This document shows, piece after piece, positions 16,630 through 26,887 of a DNA stretch of 56,868 nucleotides (the first letter of the stretch is position 1; every line of letters begins with the position of its first letter). The notes under the pieces were generated by a model. It was given only the letters and a program-made list of their open reading frames with translations, did not search any database and was not told the DNA's origin. Where the stretch lies: the NCBI RefSeq assembly GCF_001270495.1, contig NZ_LGUR01000231.1, positions 1 through 56,868 of the forward strand. Reading direction: 5' to 3'. The translations under genes were made by a program, and so were the position numbers. The stretch comes from Streptomyces viridochromogenes. GTDB lineage: Bacteria > Actinomycetota > Actinomycetes > Streptomycetales > Streptomycetaceae.

Positions 16630-17106
16630 TCAGGGGCGGCGCACCTCATAGAGGAAGCATCCGTACTCGACGGCCCTGACGTGGACGAGCGCCACGGCCG
16701 GATCGTCGAACGCCTCCCCGAACGCCGCGGCGAACGCGTCCGCGTCCCCGACCAGCCGGCCGCCGAGGATGTGCCCCTCGGCCGAGTACCGGCGGACCAC
16801 GCGGTGCGCGTTCACGAAGGGCAGGCCGGCCGGCTGCGGCCCGGCGCACTCCGCCGCGTGGACGAAGACGGGGCCCTGCTCGTCGTACGCGCCCGGATCG
16901 ACGCCGTTCGCGGCCGCCCAGCGGCGCAGCGGGGCGTACGAGACGAGGGCGACCCGCTCCCCGGGTGCGCTTCTGCGCAGGCAGCAGCGCAGGGGCGACC
17001 CGCCCTCCTCGTCGGTCACGGGAACCGTCCGGCGTCCCGCGTCGTCAGCAGAGCGAAGCTCCTTCAGGGCCGTCGGATCGATGGGACGTGCGAGGTAGGT
17101 CGTCAT
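16630..17106 (-). CDS. DUF1203-domain protein
   Basis: 158 aa with the DUF1203 pattern: GGSPLRCCLRRSAPGERVAL, GPVFVHAAECAG and VRAVEYGCFLYEVRRP. Five cysteines are present, including a CC pair. The biochemical role of the family is not established. The ATG at 17106 (MTTYLARPIDPTALKEL) is chosen over longer upstream starts that would run into the divergent pepN promoter. Confidence 0.85.
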   Translation of the reverse strand: MTTYLARPIDPTALKELRSADDAGRRTVPVTDEEGGSPLRCCLRRSAPGERVALVSYAPLRRWAAANGVDPGAYDEQGPVFVHAAECAGPQPAGLPFVNAHRVVRRYSAEGHILGGRLVGDADAFAAAFGEAFDDPAVALVHVRAVEYGCFLYEVRRP

Positions 17107-17219
17107 GACCCCAGCCTCACGCGCGTGCGCCCCGTCCCACCGGCGGTAAACGGACATCGCGCTCCGTGCAGGTCCCGTGGAAGGATGGCGCAACCCACAC
17201 ATATCGAGGAGATGACCGC

Positions 17220-19799
17220 GTGCCTGGCACAAACCTGACTCGCGAAGAGGCGCAGCAGCGGGCGAAGCTGCTCACCGTTGACTCTTACGAGATCGATCTC
17301 GACCTCTCCGGCGCGCAGGAAGGCGGCACCTACCGGTCCGTGACCACGGTGCGCTTCGACGTCACGGAGAACGGCGCCGACTCCTTCATCGACCTCGTGG
17401 CACCGACCGTCCACGAGGTGACTCTCAACGGTGACACGCTCGACGCGGGCGAGGTCTTCAAGGACTCCCGTATCGCGCTGCCGGGCCTGCTGGAGGGCCG
17501 CAACGTCCTGCGGGTGGTCGCCGACTGCGCGTACACCAACACGGGCGAGGGCCTGCACCGCTTCGTCGACCCGGTCGACCAGCAGGCGTACCTCTACACC
17601 CAGTTCGAGGTCCCGGACGCGCGCCGCGTCTTCGCGTCCTTCGAGCAGCCCGACCTGAAGGCCACCTTCCAGTTCACCGTGAAGGCCCCCGAGGGCTGGA
17701 CGGTGATCTCCAACTCGCCCACCCCGGAGCCCAAGGAGAACGTCTGGTCCTTCGAGCCGACGCCGCGCATCTCGACGTACATCACGGCGCTCATCGTCGG
17801 CCCGTACCACTCCGTGCACAGCGTCTACGAGAAGGACGGCCAGTCCGTCCCGCTCGGCATCTACTGCCGGCCGTCGCTGGCCGAGTACCTCGACTCGGAC
17901 GCGATCTTCGAGGTGACCCGGCAGGGCTTCGACTGGTTCCAGGAGAAGTTCGACTACGCGTACCCCTTCCAGAAGTACGACCAGCTGTTCGTGCCGGAGT
18001 TCAACGCGGGCGCGATGGAGAACGCCGGTGCGGTCACCATCCGGGACCAGTACGTCTTCCGGTCGAAGGTCACCGACGCCGCGTACGAGCAGCGTGCGGC
18101 CACGATCCTGCACGAGCTGGCCCACATGTGGTTCGGCGACCTGGTCACCATGGAGTGGTGGAACGACCTCTGGCTGAACGAGTCGTTCGCCACCTACGCG
18201 GAGGCGTCCTGCCTCGCGTACGCCCCCGGATCGAAGTGGCCGAACTCCTGGACCACCTTCGCCAACTCCATGAAGACCTGGGCCTACCGGCAGGACCAGC
18301 TGCCCTCCACCCACCCGATCATGGCCGAGATCCGGGACCTGGACGACGTCCTCGTCAACTTCGACGGGATCACCTACGCCAAGGGCGCCTCCGTCCTCAA
18401 GCAGCTCGTCGCGTACGTCGGCATGGACGAGTTCTTCCGGGGTGTGCAGGCGTACTTCAAGCGCCACGCGTTCGGCAACACGCGCCTGTCCGACCTGCTG
18501 GGCGCCCTGGAGGAGACCTCCGGCCGCGACCTGAAGACCTGGTCGAGGAAGTGGCTGGAGACGGCGGGCATCAACATCCTGCGTCCCGAGATCGAGACGG
18601 ACGCCGACGGCGTCATCACGTCCTTCGCGATCCGCCAGGAGGCCCCGGCGCTGCCGGCCGGCGCGAAGGGCGAGCCGACCCTGCGCCCGCACCGCATCGC
18701 GGTCGGCCTGTACGACCTCGACGGCGACAGCGGCAAGCTGCTGCGCGCCGAGCGCGTCGAGCTGGACGTGGACGGTGAACTGACCGCCGTTCCGCAGCTG
18801 GTGGGCAAGCGCCGCGCGGACGTGATCCTCCTCAACGACGACGACCTGTCGTACTCGAAGGTCCGCCTGGACGAGCAGTCCCTGGCCTTCGTCACGGAGC
18901 ACCTCGGCGACTTCGAGGCGTCCCTCCCCCGGGCCCTGTGCTGGGCGTCGTCCTGGGACATGACGCGCGACGCGGAACTCGCCACCCGCGACTACCTCTC
19001 GCTGGTCCTGTCGGGCATCGGCAAGGAGTCCGACATCGGCGTCGTGCAGTCGCTGCAGCGCCAGGTGAAGCTGGCGATCGAGCTGTACGCCGCCCCGGCC
19101 GCCCGCGAGGCCCTGCTGACCCGCTGGACGGACGCCACGCTGGCCCATCTGCGGTCCGCCGAGGCGGGCAGCGACCACCAGCTGGCGTGGGCGCGGGCGT
19201 TCGCGGCGACGGCCCGTACGCCGGAGCAGCTGGACCTGCTGGAGGGCCTGCTGGAGGGCTCCCAGTCGGTCGAGGGGCTGGCCGTCGACACGGAGCTGCG
19301 CTGGGCGTTCGTACAGCGTCTGGCGGCCGTGGGCCGCTTCGACGAGACGGAGATCGCGGGCGAGTACGAGCGGGACAGGACGGCGGCCGGCGAGCGGCAC
19401 GCCGCCACGGCCCGCGCCGCCCGCCCGACCCCCGAGGCCAAGGCCGAGGCCTGGGCGTCGGTCATCGACTCCGACAAGCTCCCGAACGCCCTTCAGGAAG
19501 CGGTCATCGTCGGCTTCGTCCAGACCGACCAGCGCGAACTCCTCGCCCCGTACGCGGACAGGTTCTTCGAGGTGGTCAAGGACATCTGGGACTCCCGCTC
19601 CCACGAGATCGCCCAGCAGATCGCCACCGGCCTCTACCCGACGATCCAGGTCTCCGCCGAGACCCTGGAGAAGACGGACGCCTGGCTGTCGTCGACGGAG
19701 CCGAACGCGGCCCTGCGACGCCTGATCTCGGAGTCCCGGGCGGGCGTGGAACGGGCCCTGAAGGCCCAGTCCGCGGACGTGGCGGCCGACCAGCCGTAG
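17220..19799 (+). CDS. pepN: Aminopeptidase N (M1 family)
   Basis: 859 aa, close to the 857-aa Streptomyces lividans PepN. The exopeptidase motif GAMEN is near residue 264. The zinc site HELAH begins near residue 298, with the third ligand Glu 18 residues later in NESFATY. An ERAP1-like C-terminal domain fills the second half. It removes N-terminal residues from peptides in the cytosol; there is no signal peptide. I choose the GTG at 17220 (VPGTNLTREEAQQRAKLL) with GAGGAG 7 bases before. A paralogue lies at 33417-36026. Confidence 0.95.
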   Translation: MPGTNLTREEAQQRAKLLTVDSYEIDLDLSGAQEGGTYRSVTTVRFDVTENGADSFIDLVAPTVHEVTLNGDTLDAGEVFKDSRIALPGLLEGRNVLRVVADCAYTNTGEGLHRFVDPVDQQAYLYTQFEVPDARRVFASFEQPDLKATFQFTVKAPEGWTVISNSPTPEPKENVWSFEPTPRISTYITALIVGPYHSVHSVYEKDGQSVPLGIYCRPSLAEYLDSDAIFEVTRQGFDWFQEKFDYAYPFQKYDQLFVPEFNAGAMENAGAVTIRDQYVFRSKVTDAAYEQRAATILHELAHMWFGDLVTMEWWNDLWLNESFATYAEASCLAYAPGSKWPNSWTTFANSMKTWAYRQDQLPSTHPIMAEIRDLDDVLVNFDGITYAKGASVLKQLVAYVGMDEFFRGVQAYFKRHAFGNTRLSDLLGALEETSGRDLKTWSRKWLETAGINILRPEIETDADGVITSFAIRQEAPALPAGAKGEPTLRPHRIAVGLYDLDGDSGKLLRAERVELDVDGELTAVPQLVGKRRADVILLNDDDLSYSKVRLDEQSLAFVTEHLGDFEASLPRALCWASSWDMTRDAELATRDYLSLVLSGIGKESDIGVVQSLQRQVKLAIELYAAPAAREALLTRWTDATLAHLRSAEAGSDHQLAWARAFAATARTPEQLDLLEGLLEGSQSVEGLAVDTELRWAFVQRLAAVGRFDETEIAGEYERDRTAAGERHAATARAARPTPEAKAEAWASVIDSDKLPNALQEAVIVGFVQTDQRELLAPYADRFFEVVKDIWDSRSHEIAQQIATGLYPTIQVSAETLEKTDAWLSSTEPNAALRRLISESRAGVERALKAQSADVAADQP

Positions 19800-19848
19800 C
19801 CGACGCGGCCGACCCGGCCGACCGGCCGGGGCGGCCGTACGACGCCAA

Positions 19849-19880
19849 AGGGGCGCCCACCGTCATCGGTGGGCGCCCCT
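19849..19880. terminator. Bidirectional terminator, pepN/asd
   Basis: A 13-bp perfect stem (AGGGGCGCCCACC, 19849-19861; complement 19868-19880) with a 6-base loop lies between the converging pepN and asd genes. AAA precedes it on the plus strand, giving a short U-run for asd transcripts. Confidence 0.85.
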
Positions 19881-19898
19881 CGGCCGTGGGCAGGGGCG

Positions 19899-21293
<1,395 letters not shown>

Positions 21294-21839
21294 GTGCTGC
21301 GCAGAAAGGCCCGCCGCGACCAGGGGGGCGGTGCCGTCCAGGACGTACTGGACGATCCGCTGGACGCGGCCCAGGAACGTCGGGTGCGGGCGGTGCTCGC
21401 GCTGGGCGGGGTGCCGCAGGCGGACCTGCCGGACGGGGTACAGCAGGTCCGCCTGCGGCTGCTGGAGCGGGCCGCGAGCGGCCGCGAGGCACCGCGGGAC
21501 GTGTCGGCGTGGGCGGCGGTCGTCGCCTCCAACCTCGCCATGGACTGGCACCGGGCCAAGAAGCGCCAGGAACGGCTCGGCGAACGCCTTGCCTCCCTGC
21601 GCCAGCCGGCCGCCCACCCCTCCGGCGAGGAGACGAGCCTGCTCTCCCTCGCCGTCGCCCGGGGCCTGGACGAACTGCCCGACGCCCAGCGTCAGGTCCT
21701 GGTCCTGCGCTTCTACGGCGATCTCCCCGTGCGCGACATAGCCGAGGAGCTGGGCATCCCGGAGGGCACGGTCAAGAGCAGGCTGCACACGGCGGTACGG
21801 GCCCTGCGCGCCCGCCTGCACGAGGACGAGGTGGTGTGA
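21294..21839 (+). CDS. ECF-family RNA polymerase sigma factor
   Basis: 181 aa. Sigma-2 region (DLPDGVQQVRLRLLERA, then WAAVVASNLAMDWHRAKKRQ) and sigma-4 region (LDELPDAQRQVLVLRFYGDL, IAEELGIPEGTVKSRLHTAV) are clear. Of three close GTG starts I prefer 21294, which has GGGAGG at 7 bases; 21288 is nearly as good. Its stop is one base before the next gene, a membrane protein that is probably its anti-sigma or anchor, so the pair forms one unit. The signal is unknown. Confidence 0.9.
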   Translation: MLRRKARRDQGGGAVQDVLDDPLDAAQERRVRAVLALGGVPQADLPDGVQQVRLRLLERAASGREAPRDVSAWAAVVASNLAMDWHRAKKRQERLGERLASLRQPAAHPSGEETSLLSLAVARGLDELPDAQRQVLVLRFYGDLPVRDIAEELGIPEGTVKSRLHTAVRALRARLHEDEVV

Positions 21840-21840
21840 C

Positions 21841-22626
21841 ATGACCGCCGAGAACGACGGCCGCAACGGTCGCGAGGGCTACGACGGCCGTACCGGCGTC
21901 GACGCGCTGATGGCCGCGCTCACCGACGAGCCGCTCACGGCCGAGGCGCGCGCGGACGCCGCCTTCATGGCGGAGCACCGGTCGGCAGCCGCCGATGTGG
22001 TGCTGCTGCGGGAGCAGCTGGAGATCATCGGGCACGCGCTCGCCGAGCCGCCGGCACCGGCCTCCGATCCGGAACCCGACCCCGCTCCCCCTCTCGCCCC
22101 GATTCGCGTACGACAGCCCTCCCGCGCCCGGCGCCGCGTGTTCGCCGTCGCCTTCGGCGGGCTCGCCGTGGCCGCCGCCGGGTCCGTGCTGGTGGGCATG
22201 GGCTGGCTGCTGGCCCAGGGCGAGGGCGCCCAGTCCGACTCCGGTACCGCCGCCGACAAGCAGGTCTCCTCCGAGGCCGGCGGCGGCACAGCCTTCGGCA
22301 GCCCTGGCTACCTCGCCTGCTCCAGCCTGGTCGCCGAGGGGAAGGCCACCTCGGTGGAGCGGCTCCCCGGTACGACGTCCCTGCGCGTCGTCCTGCACAT
22401 GACCCGCTACTACAAGCCGGACAAGGGCGGTGAGCCGGAGCTGACCTTCGTGGTCGACGAGAACCTCGTCCCGGGCCTGCGCGTGGGCGACCAGGTGCTC
22501 CTCGGTATCCCTGAGGGCGCCCGTCAGCCCGACTTCTGGGCCGTCGGCGAGCAGGACATCGCCCCCGAGCGGGCCTGGATCACCGCCTCGCTGCCCAAGT
22601 CGAACGGCCGGACCTGCGGGGGATGA
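21841..22626 (+). CDS. Single-pass membrane protein, likely anti-sigma partner
   Basis: 261 aa. A cytoplasmic helical N-terminus of about 70 residues (GVDALMAALTDEPLTAEARA) is followed by a Pro-rich linker, one membrane helix near 100-125 (FAVAFGGLAVAAAGSVLVGM), and an extracytoplasmic domain with two Cys. This topology, with the ATG one base after the ECF sigma stop, fits an anti-sigma factor. It lacks the HxxxCxxC zinc motif of ZAS anti-sigmas, so sensing must differ. The outer domain (GYLACSSLVAEGKATSVERL) is not one I recognise. Confidence 0.8.
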   Translation: MTAENDGRNGREGYDGRTGVDALMAALTDEPLTAEARADAAFMAEHRSAAADVVLLREQLEIIGHALAEPPAPASDPEPDPAPPLAPIRVRQPSRARRRVFAVAFGGLAVAAAGSVLVGMGWLLAQGEGAQSDSGTAADKQVSSEAGGGTAFGSPGYLACSSLVAEGKATSVERLPGTTSLRVVLHMTRYYKPDKGGEPELTFVVDENLVPGLRVGDQVLLGIPEGARQPDFWAVGEQDIAPERAWITASLPKSNGRTCGG

Positions 22627-22634
22627 CGAAGAAA

Positions 22635-22664
22635 GGGGCGGGCGCCCGCACGGACGCCCGCCCC
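22635..22664. terminator. Bidirectional terminator, anti-sigma/subtilase
   Basis: Stem GGGGCGGGCG (22635-22644) with its complement (22655-22664) lies between converging genes. AAA just before it on the plus strand gives a U-run for the subtilase transcript. Confidence 0.75.
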
Positions 22665-22681
22665 ACTGCCGTACCGCGAAG

Positions 22682-25600
22682 CTACGGCGTGACCTTCTCG
22701 ATCTTCACGTTGCCCAGGCCCGCGGCCGTGCCGCGCGCGTTCAGCAGCCGGACCTGGCCGAAGAACTCACGTCCCTCGGGCGCGGCCGCCGCGGCGGTGA
22801 CGCTGCCCGCGACCGTGGCCGAGTCACCCGTGCCGAGCTTCACCGGGGTCGACTCGTCGACCGTGACGGTGCCGAGCGCGGCGGAGTAGAACACGTCCAG
22901 GTAGTCGTAGGCCGTCGAGCCGGCCGGCACCGAGTAGCCGACGACCTCGATGCTGTACTTGCCGGCGGCGGGCTTGGCGATCGAGACCGCCTCCTCCGAG
23001 TCGCCGTCGGCGGAGCTGCCGACCTGGGTGCCGGCCGCGTCGTAGACGACCAGGTCGAGGTCGGCGGCCGCGTCGGAGACGTTGCCGATGGAGACGTCGA
23101 GGGACGTGGCGCCCTCGGGCACGTCGACCGTGGTGGTCTGCGTGTCGCCCTCGGCGATGGCCGGACGCGCCGTCTTGGACGAGCCGAGCGGGCCGCCGGC
23201 CAGCTTGCCGTCGATCGCGGCGTACTTGTTCGTCACCTTCCAGGAGGCGGCGGCCGGGGTGCCGACCTTGGCCTCGGGGAGGGTCACGGTCTCCGGGTCG
23301 AAGGCCGCGCCCAGGACGGTGACGTCGAGCTTGTACGGGTTGTCGAGCAGCGGCGACGTACGGCGCGACTCGACCTCGATCTCCCAGACGCCGGGCTGCG
23401 GGTCGGCGTAGGCACGCACGTCCGGCTTGCAGCCGTTGCCGCCCTGGTAGTTGTTGTAGCAGTTCGGCGTGCCGGTCGGGTCGGACGGGACGCCGTACGG
23501 GTGGATGGCGATGAACCGGGTCTGGCTCTTGTCCTTCAGCCCGCCGATCGCGATCTCCAGGGACTTCGCACCCTCGGGGACGGTCACGAAGTGCGACTTG
23601 GTGCTGTTGCGCTGCACCGAACCGGCCGCCGAGTACGTGTACTTGAGCGGTGCCGAGACCACGACCGTGTTGAGGACCTGCTGGTCGATGCCCTCGGTGC
23701 GCGGGTCGTCGACCTCCAGGATCGCGCTCTTGATGCCGGCCGAGGACGGCTTCGCGGCGACCTTGACGGTGACCGGCTTGTTCAGGCCGAGGCTGATCTC
23801 GTCGGAGCCGACGATCCGGAAGGTGTCCCCGGCGTTGTTCTCGAAGTGCAGCTCGTGCCGGATCGCCTTGTCCGCGCCGGACGTACGCGTGATGGTGACG
23901 TCGTACGTCTTCTTCTGCCCGGCCTTGAGGCCGCCCTCACGGTCGTAGACGCCCGTGCCGTAGCCCGGGGTCTTCAGGAACTGGTCGATCGCGGTGTCGA
24001 CCGGCGCCTTGACCGTGTACTCGTGGGCGGTGGCGCCGTCACGGATGGAGTCCCAGGCGTCCGGGATGTTGATGAGGCCGACACCCTCCTCGTACGCCTG
24101 CACACCCTTGATGTGGTCGGCGGTCGAGGTGAGGGCCGTGCGCAGCTTCGCCGGCGTCAGGGCGATGCCCTTCTGCTTGGCGGCCGACAGCAGCAGCGCG
24201 CTCGCGCCCGCCGCCTGCGGGGACGCCATCGAGGTGCCCTGGAGCATGCCGTAGCCGGCCGGGAGCGAGTAGCCGGCCTCGGCGACCGGGGCGCCCGGCA
24301 GCCAGGTCTGGATGGTGTTGATCGCGGCACCCGGCGCGGAGAGCGTCGGGGTGAAGCCACCGTCCTCACGCGGGCCGCGCGAGGAGAACGGCATCATCGC
24401 GTACTTCTTCTCCACGGCCGAGCCGTAGTTGGCGGCCCAGGTCTCCTTGGAGATGGTCGCGCCGACCGAGATGACCTTGGCGGAGAGGGCGGGGTCGCCG
24501 ATGGTGTTGGCGCCCGGCCCGGAGTTGCCCGCCGAGATGACGAGCTGGACGCCGTAGGTGTCGATGAGGCGCGTGTACAGCTCGGAGCGGGCGTTGTTGC
24601 CGTCGTTCAGCGCCGGGAGACCGCCGATGGACATGTTGACGATGTCGACGCCGCGGTTGACGACGAGATCGATCATGCCCTCGGTGAGCGCGACGTTGGT
24701 GCAGCCGCCGGTCCAGGTGCAGGCACGGGACGCGACGAGCTTGGCGCCCGGCGCCGCGCCGTTCATCTTGCCGCCGAACAGGCCGTTCGCGGCGGTGATG
24801 CCGGCGACGTGGGTGCCGTGCTCGGACTCGATGACGCCGATGTTGACGAAGTCGCGCTTCTGGCCGACCCAGTCGCCGCCCAGCGGGTCCATCGGCACGT
24901 CCTTGCGGATCTGCACGACGAACGGCTGCCGCTCGGCGACGTCGGTGGCCGGGTTGTCGGTGCCGAAGTACCCGATCTGGTAGCCGTCCTTGTACGGCTT
25001 CATCGGGGTGTCGTCACCGAAGTCGTTGTTGTTGTTGAGGTCGACCCGGACGGTGCCGTTCGCGGCGTCGTACAGGACGCCCCACGAGTCGGTCTTGTCG
25101 CCGTCGCGGTTGGCGTCGCCCGCCGCGTCGCCGCCCGTGGTGTACGACTCCAGGAAGGTGCTGACCTGGTAGGAGCCGGCGGGCGCGGTCCAGGTCTTGC
25201 CGCCGTAGGTGAAGGTGGGCCCGGAGACGGAGGTCACCATCGGGCGCCAGGTGCGGTCGTTGTCGACGAGCGGGTCGGTGGCGGTGACCCAGTCGACGAT
25301 CTTGCGCTCACCGGTGGTGGTCTTCTGCAGCGCGGGATGCCCGAGGTCCACACCGCTGTCGAGGATGCCGATGGTGATGCCGCGGCCGTCCGCCTTCGGG
25401 TGGTCCTTCACGAAGTCGACGGCGCCCGTCTCGAAGGACGGGTTGTACGGGTTCTCCGCCGGGGTGTTCTTGTCCGGGGCGGAGGCCGCGGTGGCGGCGG
25501 CCGTCGACTTCTTCGTGTCGACGGCGGGGTCGTCCAGGGGTATCTCCTCGCGCAGGTCGATGCCGTGCACCGAGGAGAGCTTCGTCGCGGCGGCGATGGC

Positions 25601-25969
25601 CGAGTCGGCCTTGCCGGTCGGGACGGTGGCCCGGACGTAGCCGAGCTTGTCGTACGTACGGCCCACAGAGCCGACCGCGTCCAGCTGCTCGGCGACCTTC
25701 TCGGTCTGACCGGGCGCGGTCGCGATCATCATCGTGACGTTCTTGTCGCCGCCGGCCTTCGCCTCGGCGAGCAGGTCGGCGTCGTCCGAACCGAGCTTGT
25801 CGTGCGCGGACTTGACGCTCGGGTCCGTCGCGGTGGGCGCGGGATCCGCGGCCATGGCCATGGGTATCGGCCCGGCCGCGGAGAGCGCGGCGACGAGACC
25901 GGCGGCCACGGCTATGCGGGCCGCGCGTCTCGGACCCGGCTTCGGTTCGCGCTGGGGGTTGAGGGTCAT
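22682..25969 (-). CDS. Large secreted subtilisin-like serine protease (S8)
   Basis: 1095 aa. A signal peptide (RRAARIAVAAGLVAALSAAG, cleavage near MAMA-ADPAP at residue 40) is followed by a propeptide of roughly 150 residues. The S8 triad is Asp about 203 (GILDSGVDLGHP), His about 388 (HGTHVAGITAANG) and Ser about 579 (GTSMASPQAAG). About 185 residues separate Asp and His, far more than in compact subtilisins; the insert has acidic loops DANRDGDKTD and DLNNNNDFGDD suited to calcium. The C-terminus holds beta-rich domains, including a pre-peptidase C-like fold (DVSIGNVSDAAADLDLVVYD). The start ATG 25969 has AAGGG 6 bases upstream. Likely an exported degradative protease. Confidence 0.93.
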   Translation of the reverse strand: MTLNPQREPKPGPRRAARIAVAAGLVAALSAAGPIPMAMAADPAPTATDPSVKSAHDKLGSDDADLLAEAKAGGDKNVTMMIATAPGQTEKVAEQLDAVGSVGRTYDKLGYVRATVPTGKADSAIAAATKLSSVHGIDLREEIPLDDPAVDTKKSTAAATAASAPDKNTPAENPYNPSFETGAVDFVKDHPKADGRGITIGILDSGVDLGHPALQKTTTGERKIVDWVTATDPLVDNDRTWRPMVTSVSGPTFTYGGKTWTAPAGSYQVSTFLESYTTGGDAAGDANRDGDKTDSWGVLYDAANGTVRVDLNNNNDFGDDTPMKPYKDGYQIGYFGTDNPATDVAERQPFVVQIRKDVPMDPLGGDWVGQKRDFVNIGVIESEHGTHVAGITAANGLFGGKMNGAAPGAKLVASRACTWTGGCTNVALTEGMIDLVVNRGVDIVNMSIGGLPALNDGNNARSELYTRLIDTYGVQLVISAGNSGPGANTIGDPALSAKVISVGATISKETWAANYGSAVEKKYAMMPFSSRGPREDGGFTPTLSAPGAAINTIQTWLPGAPVAEAGYSLPAGYGMLQGTSMASPQAAGASALLLSAAKQKGIALTPAKLRTALTSTADHIKGVQAYEEGVGLINIPDAWDSIRDGATAHEYTVKAPVDTAIDQFLKTPGYGTGVYDREGGLKAGQKKTYDVTITRTSGADKAIRHELHFENNAGDTFRIVGSDEISLGLNKPVTVKVAAKPSSAGIKSAILEVDDPRTEGIDQQVLNTVVVSAPLKYTYSAAGSVQRNSTKSHFVTVPEGAKSLEIAIGGLKDKSQTRFIAIHPYGVPSDPTGTPNCYNNYQGGNGCKPDVRAYADPQPGVWEIEVESRRTSPLLDNPYKLDVTVLGAAFDPETVTLPEAKVGTPAAASWKVTNKYAAIDGKLAGGPLGSSKTARPAIAEGDTQTTTVDVPEGATSLDVSIGNVSDAAADLDLVVYDAAGTQVGSSADGDSEEAVSIAKPAAGKYSIEVVGYSVPAGSTAYDYLDVFYSAALGTVTVDESTPVKLGTGDSATVAGSVTAAAAAPEGREFFGQVRLLNARGTAAGLGNVKIEKVTP

Positions 25970-26194
25970 CGGCATCCCTTGTTGGTAAAGGAGCATTGGC
26001 CGTCCGGTATGTGATCCCGGACGACCGCACAGCCTTACGCAAGGGAAGGATGTTTGGGAAGAGTTGACCGAATCGAAATGGAGGGATGGGGGAAACCCGC
26101 TATGCAATTGGGGTGAGAGGACCGAAAGGGGCAAGTCGCCCGCAAGCTGAAAAACTGTCTGCGCCCTGCGTCCCCGGCCGTCTAACGTCCGTAT

Positions 26195-26656
26195 GTGCGG
26201 AAGAAGTTGAGGGTGGCGGCCTACGCCATTTGCGTACGTGACGGACAGCTCCTCCTCGCGCGCTCCCCGGCGCCCGGCGGCGGCTTCGAGTGGGTGCTGC
26301 CGGGCGGCGGTATGGAGCACGGCGAGGATCCCTACGACACGGTCGTGCGGGAGGTGGAGGAGGAGACCGGCTACCTCGTCGAACCGACCGGGCTGCTCGG
26401 CATCGACTCCTCCCACCGCACGTTCCCGAGCGGCCGCTTCGGCCGGCCCGTCGACCACCACGGCGTACGGCTCGTCTACGAGGCCCGGATCACCGGTGGC
26501 GACCTGCGCTACGAGGCCAACGGCTCCACCGACATGGCGGCCTGGCATCCGATGGACGACGTGACAGCCCTGACCCGCGTCGCCATGGTCGACAAGGGGC
26601 TGTCGCTGTGGCGTGAGCGGCCCGCGGCGGGGCGGATCGGAGCCGCCGGGAAATAG
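26195..26656 (+). CDS. Nudix hydrolase
   Basis: 153 aa. The Nudix box is intact: GGGMEHGEDPYDTVV followed by REVEEETGYL (GX5EX7REUXEEXGU). It hydrolyses a nucleoside diphosphate linked to another group; substrate not evident. The start is a GTG (VRKKLRVAAYAICVRDG). TAACGT lies 6 bases upstream and there is no Shine-Dalgarno sequence, suggesting a leaderless mRNA. It is divergent from the subtilase. Confidence 0.9.
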   Translation: MRKKLRVAAYAICVRDGQLLLARSPAPGGGFEWVLPGGGMEHGEDPYDTVVREVEEETGYLVEPTGLLGIDSSHRTFPSGRFGRPVDHHGVRLVYEARITGGDLRYEANGSTDMAAWHPMDDVTALTRVAMVDKGLSLWRERPAAGRIGAAGK

Positions 26657-26887
26657 CTTCCCTACCCCCGAAGATGAACACGGAGTGACCGCGTCCCGGC
26701 CGTTCGAGGAGCGGCCGTGGACGCGGAAGGTAGTCCAAGATCCACGTACGGTGATCGGCGCTGCCCGTTGCGGTCATGTTCATGCGCAGGTCATCCCCGC
26801 TGCCAACGATCCACAGTGAGCGGGAGGTTCGCTTCGGCGACCGCCCGCGACCACTGCCGACGCGTTCGCACTCGGGGAGATCGCGCC

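Noticed and set aside
23501..26014. Plus-strand frame of 837 codons opposite the subtilase gene
   Set aside because: Low-complexity Arg/Val/Gly/Asp composition with no domain; the minus strand carries the S8 triad.
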